Assembly: GCA_963920665.1 (NCBI GenBank)
Contig: OY987265.1
Coordinates: 7,445,001 to 7,509,000 of the forward strand
DNA from: Straminergon stramineum
Taxonomy: Eukaryota > Streptophyta > Bryopsida > Hypnales > Calliergonaceae
Reading direction: 5' to 3'
DNA length: 64,000 nucleotides
Made by a program: the position numbers and the translations under genes
Notes under the pieces: model-generated
Database searches by the model: none
Told to the model about the DNA's origin: nothing
What the model saw: only the letters and a program-made list of their open reading frames with translations
Shown here: piece after piece, positions 34,916-46,640 of the stretch
How the letters are laid out: each line of letters opens with the position of its first letter
Position numbering within the stretch: position 1 is the stretch's first letter

Positions 34916-36464
34916 AGAAGTACCATGGTATGTAGTGTGTTATAGACCTTCTAGTAGTAGGCGTATAGAAGTATTTCAATGTGAACTACACTATAATTTA
35001 CATTATGAGTAGCGTGCATTCAAAAGTGTATGAGTTTTTTTGTGAAGTAATTGAAATTTCTAAGTAGTATGATTATTATTCTTTGAATAACTTTTTCTAC
35101 AAACAGTTAATGATATTTTGGAAAATTCCCCCCCCCCCCTAATATTTGAAATTGTCTATTTTATATGGTGTACAAGCCAAGTGCAACATCGCACCTTCTA
35201 AATTCAAGAATGTCTAATTCTATGTTAATACCACAAAATAACCTATATGCCCAAGCACAGCACATACATTTGAATAGGGCCCATATGGTCAATTTCATTA
35301 AAATGGTGGTATTCCATATGTCATTTTCAAACAACACAATCTAAATTGTAAAAAGGACATTTAGGATAGGTGTAGATTTCAGACATCTAGGATGCATGTA
35401 GGTTTCAAAAATCTAGACCTAATATAGATTTTAGACATTGTAGTTTGAGTTATCTATGATATATCTAGATTTTAGACATCTTGTAGAGGTCTAGATCCTA
35501 ATATCTAGGACAAGTCTAGATTTTAGACAATGGAGTCTAAACTTGAAAAGTGCCAAAGTAGTGAAATGGCTAGCCATTTTCACTCCTAAAGGACCAACAT
35601 ACATTTTTTTGGCTACATAGCAATTTTAGGCAAGTACATGTGACTAGAGATTTCCATATTTTTAGACCAAATTTTAAGAGAAAGTTCTTAGAAGGAAAGG
35701 GAGTAGGAAAAAGGAAAAGAAATAAAAATCCATAAAGCTAGAATTGGGATAGAAGAGGGAAAAGGCAGAGTTTAGAGGGTAGGAAAAAGAAGGAAATCAG
35801 AGGTAGGGAATAGGACTTGCTCCTAAAATTATAAACCTAAGGTAGTTTGTTCTAGAAGCGACTATTTCAGTCAAAGCAACACTATAATTAGCTCAAAGAT
35901 GGACATGAGGTGGTACTAAAATGGATATAACATAGCTATTGAATGGACTAAGAATAAAGTGAGAGCCCATTCAAGTTTGTCAAATATTGGTCTGGGTTTG
36001 ATCTATGGATGGAAAAAACATGTGGTTGGGGTCCATTTTCAAATATTTTGACAAATAGACATTCATATATTTAATTTGGAAGTTGGGAGGCCAACTACTT
36101 TGTTATGAAAAATGTAGAATTTGCAAAATTTCTTTGACACAAGCATAGTTACATTTAGGGCTTTTGCTTGTTATTTATTGCAAGCCCCCATACTTCTTCT
36201 ATTTTCCCCATCTTTTTTTACAAGTAGTATGTGTATGTATTTTGCTAACCCCATTGTCAAAAATAGAGGCCTACAACAAAAATCTTGGAAAATTCATTAG
36301 TAATTCAATAATGCTTTGAAAAATATGAAACCACTTGTGTTACATTCCACAATCCACATCTATTTCTCTTCCTTTCAAAAAGGAGCTAAAAATCTTCCCT
36401 TTCACTAATTAAAACCCATGAAACATGCAGACTTTATAGGTTAAGCTTATAGTTGTATGATGAG
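34916..36464. other. Right border of the 17.3-kb element and AT-rich flank
   Basis: Holds the right inverted repeat (35205-35220), a C-run at about 35128-35138 and a degenerate TAGATTTTAGACAT satellite (35362-35535). No gene seen. Confidence 0.5.
35362..35535 (+). repeat. Degenerate satellite of CTAGATTTTAGACAT units
   Basis: Five variants of (G/C)TAGATTTTAGACAT occur near 35368, 35398, 35424, 35465 and 35517 with irregular spacing of 26-52 bp. It lies directly outside the right border of the large element. Confidence 0.6.
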
Positions 36465-36715
36465 CCTCCCGCGGAGGCGATTTTGCCCCTGTATTTTACC
36501 CTTGGGGAAAACGCAGGAACCTTTTATTTGCTGCCCAATTTTCTTTTTGCAAATTTTGAGTTCATATTTGCAATCAAAGACCCTGAATTAGCTATGGAAG
36601 GTGTTAACATTGATGTTATTACGGCACAAAATAGTTTTTTTTTTTTACATTCACACTTGATTGGACCTCAGCAAGAAGCTCATCCGACCTTATATGGTCG
36701 CTTTTAGAGCAGATT
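36465..36715 (+). mobile_element. Diverged relative of the hAT-like MITE core
   Basis: Shares GGGGAAAAC.CAGGAA, TTTTGCAAATT.TGA.TTC, ATATTTGCAATCA and GGCACAAAATAG with the MITE at 1137-1406 in the same orientation. Clear terminal inverted repeats and a target duplication were not found, so the borders are approximate and the copy may be truncated. Confidence 0.55.
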
Positions 36716-37057
36716 ACCGCTTACAATGATGCTATGAGATTTTCTTTCTGGTCCAGTGATCTTATTTTATTTTCAAACGCCAAGTGGGTTTCAGACTTTC
36801 AGGAATAGACACTCAAGGAGGGAATCAGTATGAACTCATGAGTGACCAACCACAAGAAGAAACTTTGCAAAATTGGAAATTTTGGGGTTTCATTCTGTTC
36901 TCAAATAAGGTATGTTCACCTACAATCAACCCTAATTTCAACTGAGCATATTTTTAAATATATATTATTTATATTGGATCCTATTGACAATTGAAAGAGG
37001 ATTCCAACACATTTTAGCATGCATTATTCAAGCATTATATGAAGAAGTTATGAATTT

Positions 37058-38374
37058 TTAACCCTTAAAGGACTGGGATTTTAGGAAGACATTGTTAGAT
37101 ATTGTAGTTGTAGGGTATGTTATTCAAAAATGAAAATGGAAACTGTTTTTTTAATCCGTAAGTGCCTACAGTAGGAGGCTCATGAATGGACCATCTAAGG
37201 GCTGGTCCACCTTTTTCATGTGTTTTATGAGATGGAATTATTTTTCAAATGAAGAAAAATAGATTCTGATTGTAACACAAGTCGTTTCGTATTTTTTGAA
37301 GCATTTTGGAATTACTTATGAATTTTCAAACAAGATGAGTCATAGGTCTCTAGTTATGTCCCTAGGTCTTCCATAAACCATTCACTTGCAACTTCTAGAG
37401 AGAAACGGGGAAAGCAAAGAGAATGATTGGCTCTTGCAATAAATAATATTTTTTTTTATCAATCCATTCAATGACTATTGAAGATCCATTTAAAGACCAC
37501 CTTGCTTCCATTTTAGGCAAGTCTACATGGGTGGTTCTAAATACCTACACGCTTTCACAGCTTCCTACCTTAAGCCTTTCCAAGTGTGTTTTGACTATGA
37601 AAAAAGAGCATTGGCTTGTAGTTATCTTCAATGAAGCAAATTGTTTCTTTTTTCCAAATGTAACCATATAGATGTTAATAGAGCTTGTTCATTAGTATGC
37701 ACACCAATTTTGAGTGCAAAATTTCCTTAGGAGTTGTGATATTATACCAAGGGAAATTTACATTTTCTATTTTTAGTATGTTTTCTTTGTCCACAATGTT
37801 TCAAAAATTTGCATATAAATGTTTTTTGGGATTGGAGATAACATGAACAACTTCAAAAAGTGTTAGCACACTAAAATGAACTTCCAAAAAACTTAATTTC
37901 ACATGAAAAACATCAAACTCATTACACAATCCACCTTGCAATTGTTAAAATTCAATTTTTGTTTTTAAGTAGAAATTGCAAATAGCTTCAAATAAACACT
38001 TTCATGTTGAAATTTTCAATAGTGAAAATCATGAAAAGACTTTCAACTTTTCATTGGGACCATTCCCAAAGCAAATGGATAAGTACAATTTCTTAGATCT
38101 CAAATCAAATGAAATTGCCAAGTTTTGCATAAAGCCAAGAAATGAAGTAAAATTAGCAAGCTTTACACTCTACTTTTAGTACACATATGCCTTTGAAGAC
38201 CTCTCAATAATTGAATATGTACTTTTCTCAATGAAAAATGAAAGTTTTCCATAGGTAACCCTCAAAACTGCTTGAATTGTTTTTTAAAACAGTCACAAGA
38301 ATTTAACTACCCGCACAGAAATGGGCTTGAAATTTCAGATTGACCACATGGTCATGTAGGCACTTAGGGGTTAA
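37058..38374. mobile_element. Possible TTAA-terminated element (1.3 kb)
   Basis: The left end is TTAACCCTTAAAGGACTGG at 37058. The right end, reverse complemented, is TTAACCCCTAAGTGCC, ending 38374. There is no homologue elsewhere in the window and no coding capacity, so this pairing of ends is less secure than for the shorter elements. It abuts the next element. Confidence 0.4.
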
Positions 38375-39213
38375 ACTTCAACCGCACAAAACTGAAGTAA
38401 AGTATTTTACCAAAGCATAGAAAAAATTTCAGCCCATTTTTCTATGTGGATTGAAAGTGATTATAATGTTTGAAGTGAGAAAAAAACTTTTTTAATTCCT
38501 ATGAGACATGTCAATAAACATCGGGATCTATTGGAGTAAAATTTTTGCTCTACAAGAAAATGAGGATTTTGACCATTAGTAAGTGCATGATGATAGGTTT
38601 CACTTATGAAAAATTTTAGAAGCAAATATAGAGTCTAGCTTATTGTAAACCATCTTGCAATGCAAGGATGTTAAGTGAAATCATCATTTTCTGATGATTT
38701 CTTGTGCATTGAGGAAATTTTCTATTTGAAATCTGAATAGTGAAGAGTTAAAGAAAAATATTTGGAATATATGGAAAAAATTTCAAGAATTTTGACTTTA
38801 TAGATTGCACAATAATAGGACTTGAAGTTGGAAGAAAATGTTTTTTCTTGAAATTGCCCCAACATAGCTAACAAAGTTTGCCTCTTCTTAGAATCTAATT
38901 TGAGGACTAAAATTTTTTTTTTGGACAATTTTATGCCATATTTTATTATTTCATACATGCCAAATTACAAAAGTTGATGAGTTTTTTGCAAAAGATTCCC
39001 AACAAATTTTAAAATTGCTCGAGCTACCCCCAAAATTTAGGTCAACATAACTTTTGATCTAGGTACTTGATCGGAATTAGTTTTTCACCAAGGAGGTACA
39101 TGTTTACACATTGTGTCCAAATTTCATACACATTTGACTAAAAATGACTTCATATGAATCTACCCAAGATTTCTTGTGTATGTTGAATGGACACTTGGTC
39201 CTTTAGGGGTTAA
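38371..39213 (-). mobile_element. TTAA-family element, minus-strand copy of the 961-bp type
   Basis: Read on the minus strand from 39213, TTAACCCCTAAAGGACCAAG and the following sequence match 53798-54758 closely. The far end is truncated relative to that copy and joins the neighbour at 38371. It encloses a 78-codon minus-strand frame (38722-38958) that is conserved in the other copy. Confidence 0.65.
38722..38958 (-). CDS. Small open frame conserved in two TTAA elements
   Basis: ATG-initiated, 78 codons, AT-rich, basic. It aligns over about 65 residues with the frame at 54079-54300 in the sister element, with shared FSSNFKSYY, VKILEIFS and YSKY and the same final DFK and stop position. No domain is recognised. 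Conservation may simply reflect DNA similarity between the copies; translation is not shown. Confidence 0.25.
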   Translation of the reverse strand: MYEIIKYGIKLSKKKILVLKLDSKKRQTLLAMLGQFQEKTFSSNFKSYYCAIYKVKILEIFSIYSKYFSLTLHYSDFK

Positions 39214-39864
39214 CTCCTAAATGCCCAAGGCCATTTTTGAACCTCTAGGAATTTGTTGTAGATTGAACAAAAAGACAACATTTTGGTAAGCTTGATAAAT
39301 TTTTTTGAATTGTAAACATTCAATTTCAAACTAGACATGTTAGAGATCACATACAAAAAGAATACACATCAATATCATTTATGGATTGAAAAATTAAAAT
39401 GTTTGATCATGAGGGTGTTAAAACCTACAAAAGTGATTTGAAGTCTTTCAATCCTACTTATTTTACATGTCAAATTTAAAAATTTGGTCACCAAAAAAAT
39501 ATGAGGTTAAAGGGCTCAATATGTTCAACCTCAATCAATTTATAACTTCTCAAAATCTACTGTACAATTTCTTTAAATGAATATTGAATGTGATTTTTCT
39601 TGCAAGATATAGTGTATTTGAGGCTCATTTCCAAGAGCCCTCAACACTAGAAAATCAAGATTTACAATTGAGAGCTTTGAACAAATTCTTGAATAGAAAA
39701 ATCATAATCAATTATTTTCAAAGTCAAATTTTTGATACTAAAACTAGACTCAAATTTTTATTTTCTAAAATATAAACTACAAAAAATAGCAACTTAGTTA
39801 GGTTTTATCTAACTCCAAAGTATTGTCAACACCAAAATTTTGTGTCTTGGTCATTTAGGATTAA
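39210..39864. mobile_element. TTAA-terminated element (655 bp)
   Basis: Begins TTAACTCCTAAATGCCC at the TTAA shared with the previous element. Ends, reverse complemented, TTAATCCTAAATGACC at 39864. Non-coding. Confidence 0.5.
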
Positions 39865-40436
39865 ACCCTTTCTCCTTTTCCCCTAATGAAGTGCTCTAAA
39901 GATACTAATATCACTTTTGGAAAATAAAAAAATGAAAAAAGTAATAAATCCTCCAAAGTATCTAAAGGGAGGAAACCCATTTCCAACCACTTTAGTGGTT
40001 ACACATATTTGGAAGGCAAGTTTCTTGGGTGGGAAAATTTTCTAGTATGTAGAAATAGAGTTAAGAAGGTTTCCTTAATTTTCTAGATTTTTATTTCTCA
40101 AAACATAATTACTATGAATTTTGTAGTGAAAGATTCCATTCCTCCTACTTTGGTCACATAGACCTTTCTATTTCCCAACAATGGTGTCGTGATGTAAATA
40201 TATACACTGTACAAAATGTATATGTATTTTTTATTTTGAATAGATTCTATGATTTGGAAGACAAACTTATTGGTGATGATTCTAGTGGCTTCAAGGTGAC
40301 ATTTATTGCCTATGGAGTTGTTTAAAAGACGAAAGCCGTTCACAAGTTTCACTAGTTTGGGGAATTCTTTTAAGTTTTATAGAATTTGTGAGTGAGTTTG
40401 AAGTTTGATTCTAGAATGTCAAACTAGAGGGTTTTT

Positions 40437-40874
40437 ATGGAGTCGCAAGATCCAGAATCTCAACCAAAGGCTGAATTAGAGTTTTCCTTGTCACAATTGT
40501 CAATTCAACCATCTCAGTTGGAAGTTTCTTTACCATTGCAAACCCATTTGTAAGATGAAGCTGGACCTTCTCATTCGTTAAAGAAACCTCGTGTAGAGCA
40601 GTGTTGGCATGGAAATCTTCAAAGAGATGCTTGTGCTTTGGTGATTCTACTTTAAGTTGGATGTGTTGAACTAGGCACTTAAGATGTGACAATTGAATCA
40701 AGTTGTGAGGGCTTGAACATCAACCAATACTATTGTATGGCTAGGCAAGTTAAAAGAAGTCCTGACTACTAATGTTGGTTGAAAGGGCTAGTTAATCCTT
40801 TAACGAAGGTTAAACGTGTAGGTTACGTCGCAAACACGATCAAGCGCATCCTCAAGTTCTTGCAAATGGAGTAG
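40437..40874 (+). pseudogene. Possible short coding remnant, function unknown
   Basis: One frame from ATG 40437 to TAG 40872-40874 with four internal TAA codons, all one change from CAA. It begins MESQDPESQPKAELEF, is Gln/Ser/Pro-rich at first, then Lys-rich (LVNPLTKVKRVGY). Stops are fewer than expected for such AT-rich DNA, but the stretch is short. A retroelement gag remnant or chance are both possible. Confidence 0.25.
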
Positions 40875-43759
40875 CACTCTTCTTCAACTTCAACTTTTAC
40901 CTTCATTTGGGTTTGGTTAAGGGTTTTTAGCTAATTCAAGTTTTTTGTATTCCATTTATGTGTTAAAAATTGAAAGTTAGGAAGATAGAAGTAGTTTACC
41001 TCTTAGTTTGACCTTTGGGGTTCTTTGGCCTTGAAAGATGAATAGGGATTTACCTTTTGGTGTTTCTTTTGGGCCAATGGGTGTTTAGAGGCCCATGTAA
41101 TGTGCACATGGGCTGATTCCACCTACTCTAGGGAAAAAAGTTAGGGAGGCATCTTCTTTCTTCTTCGAGTGGGTGTGAGTTTCGGTGGGTGTGTTATGTT
41201 TTAGAAACCGAGAATTTGAATGGCCATATCTTTTGATGTATAAAGGATTTTGAAATGAAAATTTGGGATTATGATCCTCTTCTCATTGCCTTTTCAAAGA
41301 GACTTTTCTTATATGATTTGAATTTGGAAACAAAAAGTTATAAGCGTGTGAGTGGAGGGTTTGTTGCCTCCCGACAAAGAGGAGCGAAGATTCGAGCGGC
41401 CACCAAAGTTTGTATTTTTTGCTTATCTCTTTGAAATTTTCATACAAAAAAATAAGTTTTTGTCACCTTTCAAAAGACTCATCACTTGAAAAATTTGAAG
41501 TTTTGTGGAGTAAGATATGGGTGTTTGAGTAGAAAAGGCTTTGCTGTCTTTATTATTTGAAACTCGAGACTTTGCAAGGCTATAAATTTTGTTTTGAAAA
41601 TGATTTGCAAGTGAAAATTTTAGTGAAGTTAGGAGAACTTGTTAGCTTTCTGAAAAGCTACCAATCTCTTAATTTGAAGAAAAATTGCAAAAGTTATAGG
41701 TGGTGAAGCAAAGGAAGGTCTGTTGCCTTCTTTTTTTGAGTAGAATGTAGTTAGTTTGGGTTTAAATTTGTGTTTTATTTAAAAACTTGAAGACTTGAAG
41801 ACATGAAGATTGAAAATTTGAAGATATGAAGACTCGTATGTGGTGGCTTGTGGCTTGTTATTCCTAGCCAATTTTGGAGGCTTGTTGTCTTTCTATTGTT
41901 ATTCCTAACTGGTTTTGGAAGCTTGTTGTTTTCATTTTTGCAGGTTATGTGGGTATCCAATAATAACCCCATTTTGTGTTTGAGGCAATGAAGTCGGATT
42001 GATCACTCACAGGATCGTTATTTTTGTTGTTCCATTGGTGAGACATGATTGCTCATCACCATGGGTTTGAAGTTTAGGAGCCAATTTTTCAAACGGCTTA
42101 GCTCATAGACTAGCCATCCTCTTTTACCCGTCCAAAGCCTGTGGTTTCTTATCACTTATCCTAACCTTTAAACCCATTTAGAGCCATTTCAAGATAGGCC
42201 AACGAAGTTCAGCTTGAAAATTCAAAGACTGAAAGACTGAAAGACTTGACTCGACTTCCTAGCAAACTATTCTTAGTTGCAGCTAGATATTCTGCATATT
42301 CCCAAAGCTTTCTCCTCTCTACATGACAACAGCTAATTGCAAATTCCACCAAGGATGGAGAGTATTGTAAAACAATTACAATGTGCCACAACTACTTGGA
42401 GAATTGTATTGTAATTAATTGTTGTCATCTTCTCATGTGAGGAAAGAGAACAATCTATATTGCCAAAAGGGGGCAGTGATGAGGAAAGGGTTGCCTCCCA
42501 TACAATACAACATCAGTTTCTTTAGAGCATTTTTTTCTTTAATTTGATATATAAATATATATTTCTAGAAATTTTGAGAAAAATTCATTTAAGCAATCAA
42601 GTCTTATACAATGATGTAGAAAAGTGTTCTTAAATTTTTTTAAATTATCTTGTTATCTTCAAAGAACTTTCAAAATTATGTATATTATAATCATAAAGTA
42701 TGGAAATTAACCTTTTAATCAACAAATGCTTGAGGGGGTTAAATTGTTTCTTAGAAATAGAAATATGATAAAAAATTTATCATCAATTGAAACAATATAT
42801 TGAACATAAATTTTTTCTTGCATTAAATATGAAAAACATTACTCTTTCAAGAACAATTCCCCATTGAATGGACAATAGGAAACTCAAGTAAGATACTATA
42901 AAGTCAATTTCAATGGGTCCTTTTGAAATTTTTACACAAAATGTGGACATATACCTCCTTTGCAAGATTTAAAAGAAATTGAGGATTAGGTGTCCAAATA
43001 AAAAATTATGTTGCCCAAAGTTTGGGAGGTAGGTCAAGCAATTTTAGTAAACTTGTGGAAAAAACTTCTTTTACTTCCAAAAATTGGCATGTAGATAACT
43101 TAAATGATATAATATGGATTTGTGACAAATAATAAATGACAAAGAGCATGTGACTTTATTTGAAAAAAATAAAAATAAAATCAATTTCATTTGGTTTTAG
43201 AGCCTATAATGTGATGTTTAGAAGGAAATTTGTTAAAACTTCACAATATATTTATAGGCTGTCTTTTGAGTGGATAGTGAGGAAGGCTATCTGAGGCAAT
43301 TATAATTGGATTCAATTTTAATTGCACAATCCCCCCAACCTCATGGAAAAAAACAATACCCCTCCTCACTTTTGTATTTTTCAAAATGAAGTCATCTAAC
43401 AATTGATATGGGATAATCCATATATGTTTCCGTATCTATTTTCCGTATCTGTATCTGTTTCCATATCCATATCCATATGGTATATGTACAGTATTAGGAT
43501 CAACGGCACAGAAGGGGGTGTTTTTATTTTTTTTCAAAAACAATCAATGGCTACTAATTTTGGGGGGAGGGGGGGGGGGCTAATTAATTGAGTAGAAAGT
43601 GTTGTCTTTTCAGTGGATAGTAGGCTCATCCTTTTTGAGCGTGCTATTAAGTATAACTCTTTAGACATCATAGTTCTAAACATCAATCATTTTCCACAAT
43701 CTTCCCTACTTGAATGATAGCATTGTGTAAAACTAATTGTTGTGAGTTTCTCTTGTTAG
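40875..43759. other. Intergenic DNA, no gene recognised
   Basis: Moderately AT-rich. Around 41.1-41.8 kb a phrase of the type 'gtttgttgcctcccgac' recurs loosely, and 41790-41835 is a short GAAGACTTGAAGA-type microsatellite. About 43435-43490 is a degenerate CCATATC/CCGTATC run. No coding or terminal structures could be supported. Confidence 0.45.
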
Positions 43760-43908
43760 TTAACCCTTCAAGGACATGCCCCCTATGACCAAGGGAGCCA
43801 CCCAAATTGCTCCAACTATTGGACTAATAGGTGCATTATTTGTTTCTATAGTGAACAATGAAGTCATCCATCAACCACTTTTGAACCTCGATATCCTTCA
43901 AGGTTTAA
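43760..43908. mobile_element. Short TTAA-terminated MITE (149 bp)
   Basis: Left end TTAACCCTTCAAGGACAT at 43760; right end, reverse complemented, TTAAACCTTGAAGGATAT at 43908. A related internal sequence (ACCAATAGGGACATTCTTTG, TGTCATCCATCAA) recurs at about 44314-44455. Confidence 0.65.
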
Positions 43909-43957
43909 AAATGGTGATTTGTATTATTCAACACTCCTTCCATTAGAAGAAATTTTA

Positions 43958-44188
43958 TTAACCATTAGATGACGCCGAGGGCATTTTTTGTCCGATGGAT
44001 GATAAAGAATCTTCCTATGTAGGATACAAGTGCAATTGTTCATCCTTGGAATATTGTGCAAAAAGGAGAGATATTGCACAATAGTTTGACCTCCAATGAG
44101 TATTTTTGAGTTTTTATAAAGTAGACGATGGCATACGATTTCAAAAGGGATGATTTCCACAATCACCAACTTGTCCTTTTAGGGTTGA
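43958..44188 (-). mobile_element. TTAA-family MITE, 230-bp type
   Basis: Ends TTAACCATTAGATGACG and (reverse complement) TCAACCCTAAAAGGAC. On the minus strand it aligns throughout with 54755-54978 and with 45636-45865 and 59130-59336. Non-coding. Confidence 0.7.
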
Positions 44189-44313
44189 TGTGTTAGATTC
44201 ATAGATGTATATTTTCAATGATACAAACCTTAGTTTTATATTAACATAGAGTATTTAAAATTATTCATGCACTACTAATTTGAAGTGGTGCTTAGATAAA
44301 TTTAAAATCTAGA

Positions 44314-44455
44314 AGGATCCGCCCCCAATGACTAGGGTAGTCAACAAAATACTTTGATTTTTGGACCAATAGGGACATTCTTTGTCTCTACAATTTATAA
44401 TGATGTCATCCATCAAACCTTTTAGGTTTGTAATGTCCTTATGTAGTTAAATCAT
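44314..44455 (+). mobile_element. Second copy of the 149-bp TTAA MITE core
   Basis: Aligns with 43790-43895 in the same orientation; the outer ends are too diverged to place exactly. Confidence 0.5.
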
Positions 44456-45635
44456 TATTGTAGAATGTCTTGACTTTACACAGGGTGCAACACAACTCTC
44501 AAGTAATAGACTCTTTAGTGAATGGACTTGAGTATTTCTAACTTAATCCCAAAATGTTTATGACTATGTTTTATCAAAAAACACTACGAAATTGCCATTT
44601 GTAGTGTAGAAAGCTACATTGAAAACTTGATAGAAAAAAAATTTTCTTTTGCCTATACAACCTTAGGATATTATACAATAAATATATGAAAATGTGTGGA
44701 AATGCTTTTACAAACTTTGACTATGTAGATTGTATGATATTAGTATTTAAAGTGGAAAAAAAGTCCTTTTGAAACTAACAATCATAGGATTTGATAATTT
44801 CAATTCTCTTAACTTAAATGGTTTGCACTACAAAGTTTTGAGGTTTAAATATAAAATGAAGTTGAGAATTTAACAAAAATTTTTAAATTTTTTAAAAATT
44901 TCAAATATTTATTTTCACCCTTTCAAAAATTGTTAAGTAGAAATAGATACAAGACGAAAGGAAAAAATAAAATCCCGAATAGTTCTAAAATGGAATTGAA
45001 AGTTATAATTCCTAAAGGAAGATTGTTGTAGCAAGTAATCTATAGGCAATGAACCTTTTTGTAATGAAAAATTGAGAAAATTGAGCTTCGTAACAAATCC
45101 TATGCAATATTTTTGAGAAAGATTCCTTAATTCCCTACCAAACAAGATTCTTCATAACTTCACATGATTGACTACTACGAATCAAATGAATAAAAACTTT
45201 CAATGTAAACATGAATATAATTATTTTGTTTAGAAAAAGAATTGGAGTTTTGAAGGGGTTTTTTGTTGTGTGTTGAGTAATTTTAGGAGGGCATAATTTT
45301 TTTCAAAGATAAAGTGTGAAATAAAAATTATATTCCTAGGAATCTAGTACATTTTCTTACTTCTAAAGTATTTGGCTCTGGCTAAGCACATCACCTTAGT
45401 ACATGAATGCGACTTTTGATAGTTTTTCTTCAAGACAAATTTGCTAGATAACAAAAAAAATCAACTTGCTCAAAGTGTAAACCTTGAGCAATGAATGGCT
45501 TTCCCAACCACGAATCACAAATAGAAAACGGTGTTGAGAGAAACAAATTGTGAGTGACATTTGTATTTTTTGTGAATAGATAAGATATACACAATTTAAA
45601 AATGAAAGTCTATGGAATCTTATTAGTGTTGGTTT
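44456..45635. other. AT-rich intergenic DNA, no gene recognised
   Basis: No coding frame, repeat pair or terminal structure was recognised. Confidence 0.5.
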
Positions 45636-45865
45636 TTAACCCCTAAATGACATGGCAAACATTTTTTGTCTAATGAACATGAAGGAATTCTCCTCTATAG
45701 GACAGAATTGCAACTATTCATCCTTGGAATTAGGGGTAGAAAGGGGAGATCTTCTACAGTAGTTTGACTCCCAATGAATATTTTTTATTTTTTTAAAGTG
45801 GATGATGTCACACGGTTCCAAAATGCCTGATTTCCACGGTCACCAGCTGGGCGTTCAAGGGTTAA
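45636..45865 (-). mobile_element. TTAA-family MITE, 230-bp type
   Basis: Left end TTAACCCCTAAATGACATGG at 45636; right end, reverse complemented, TTAACCCTTGAACGCC at 45865. The internal sequence matches 43958-44188 in the same orientation. Confidence 0.7.
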
Positions 45866-46640
45866 TTAGTACACCGAGAAAAAACAACTTTAAGCCATAT
45901 TTTTTCTCCACCAATCATCTTCCTAGCAAATTTGATGGCCAATGAGAAACAACTGCATACCCTTTCATCATACAAATCACAGAACTGACTCAGCATGATG
46001 ATATCTCCTTAAAAGCCTTTCCCTGGTGACCTGAAATACAGGCTGAGTTGTCACCTAGTGATTGGCCCAGGTCCGTATTTATTAATAATTAGGATTATCT
46101 TTTGCATTCTACAGTCAGTCATATCATGCCGGCAACCCTCTCTTTCTCGTCATTGGTTGCTGGCTCCATTTCAGTGTCTGAACCCCAAAAGAGACTTTTT
46201 CAGTCTCCTTTCAAATAAACTCTGCCCCCCCTCCAAAAACAAACAAACAAAACAAAACAAAAGAAAGGACACCTATTCATGTGCACCTTCAGTCATGTCC
46301 CTAACGATTCCGTCCATCCATCCACACATCCACAACTCACATCCAAGATATTTCAGCGAGAACCTACGTGTCACGATGATACCCATCCAAAAAGTCACAA
46401 AGGCATCCATCTTCATGGATGACATCTGTCCGAGATATCGTCGAGGGCTGCTGTTTCCTGGAGGCTGATCTTGCAAGTTGCAGGGAATTCTCGCATTTCG
46501 TTGGCTATGGAGGTAGAGGAATGAGTTCTCCCCCTCGCAATTGGTTGCATGTCTCGGGAATATCTGGCGCCTGTTTAGCAGCAGCAGCAGTAGCAGCCGT
46601 GCAGCAAGCAAGCGCTGCTCCAATCCTTGCCGCTAACTTA
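45866..46640. other. Transition into the F-box gene island
   Basis: GC content rises from about 46 kb. An (AGC)n-like run sits at about 46576-46600. Short frames on both strands overlap each other and are not convincing genes. Confidence 0.4.

Larger units (their letters stand above)
17878..35226. mobile_element. Candidate 17.3-kb DNA transposon with two divergent genes
   Basis: A perfect 16-bp inverted repeat, GAATTAGACATTCTTG, stands at 17884-17899 and, as its complement, at 35205-35220. The match extends outward as AACANN, and AATA flanks both ends (17874-17877 and 35227-35230), a possible 4-bp target duplication. Inside, a large leftward pseudogene (18505-22976, ParB-like) begins within 650 bp of the left end, and a large rightward pseudogene (31715-34915, DUF7869) ends within 320 bp of the right end. 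The two run outward from a long central region with palindromes and duplications. Both genes have decayed. I know no named superfamily with this pairing. The borders are an inference from one short repeat and the symmetric gene layout. Confidence 0.5.

Noticed and set aside
17966..35138. C-runs about 83 bp inside both ends of the large element as part of the inverted repeat
   Set aside because: Both runs are C on the plus strand, so they are direct, not inverted, and poly-C runs occur elsewhere in the window.
46273..46623. 116-codon minus-strand frame with a leucine run
   Set aside because: The leucine run is simply the antisense of an AGC-type microsatellite; no other support.
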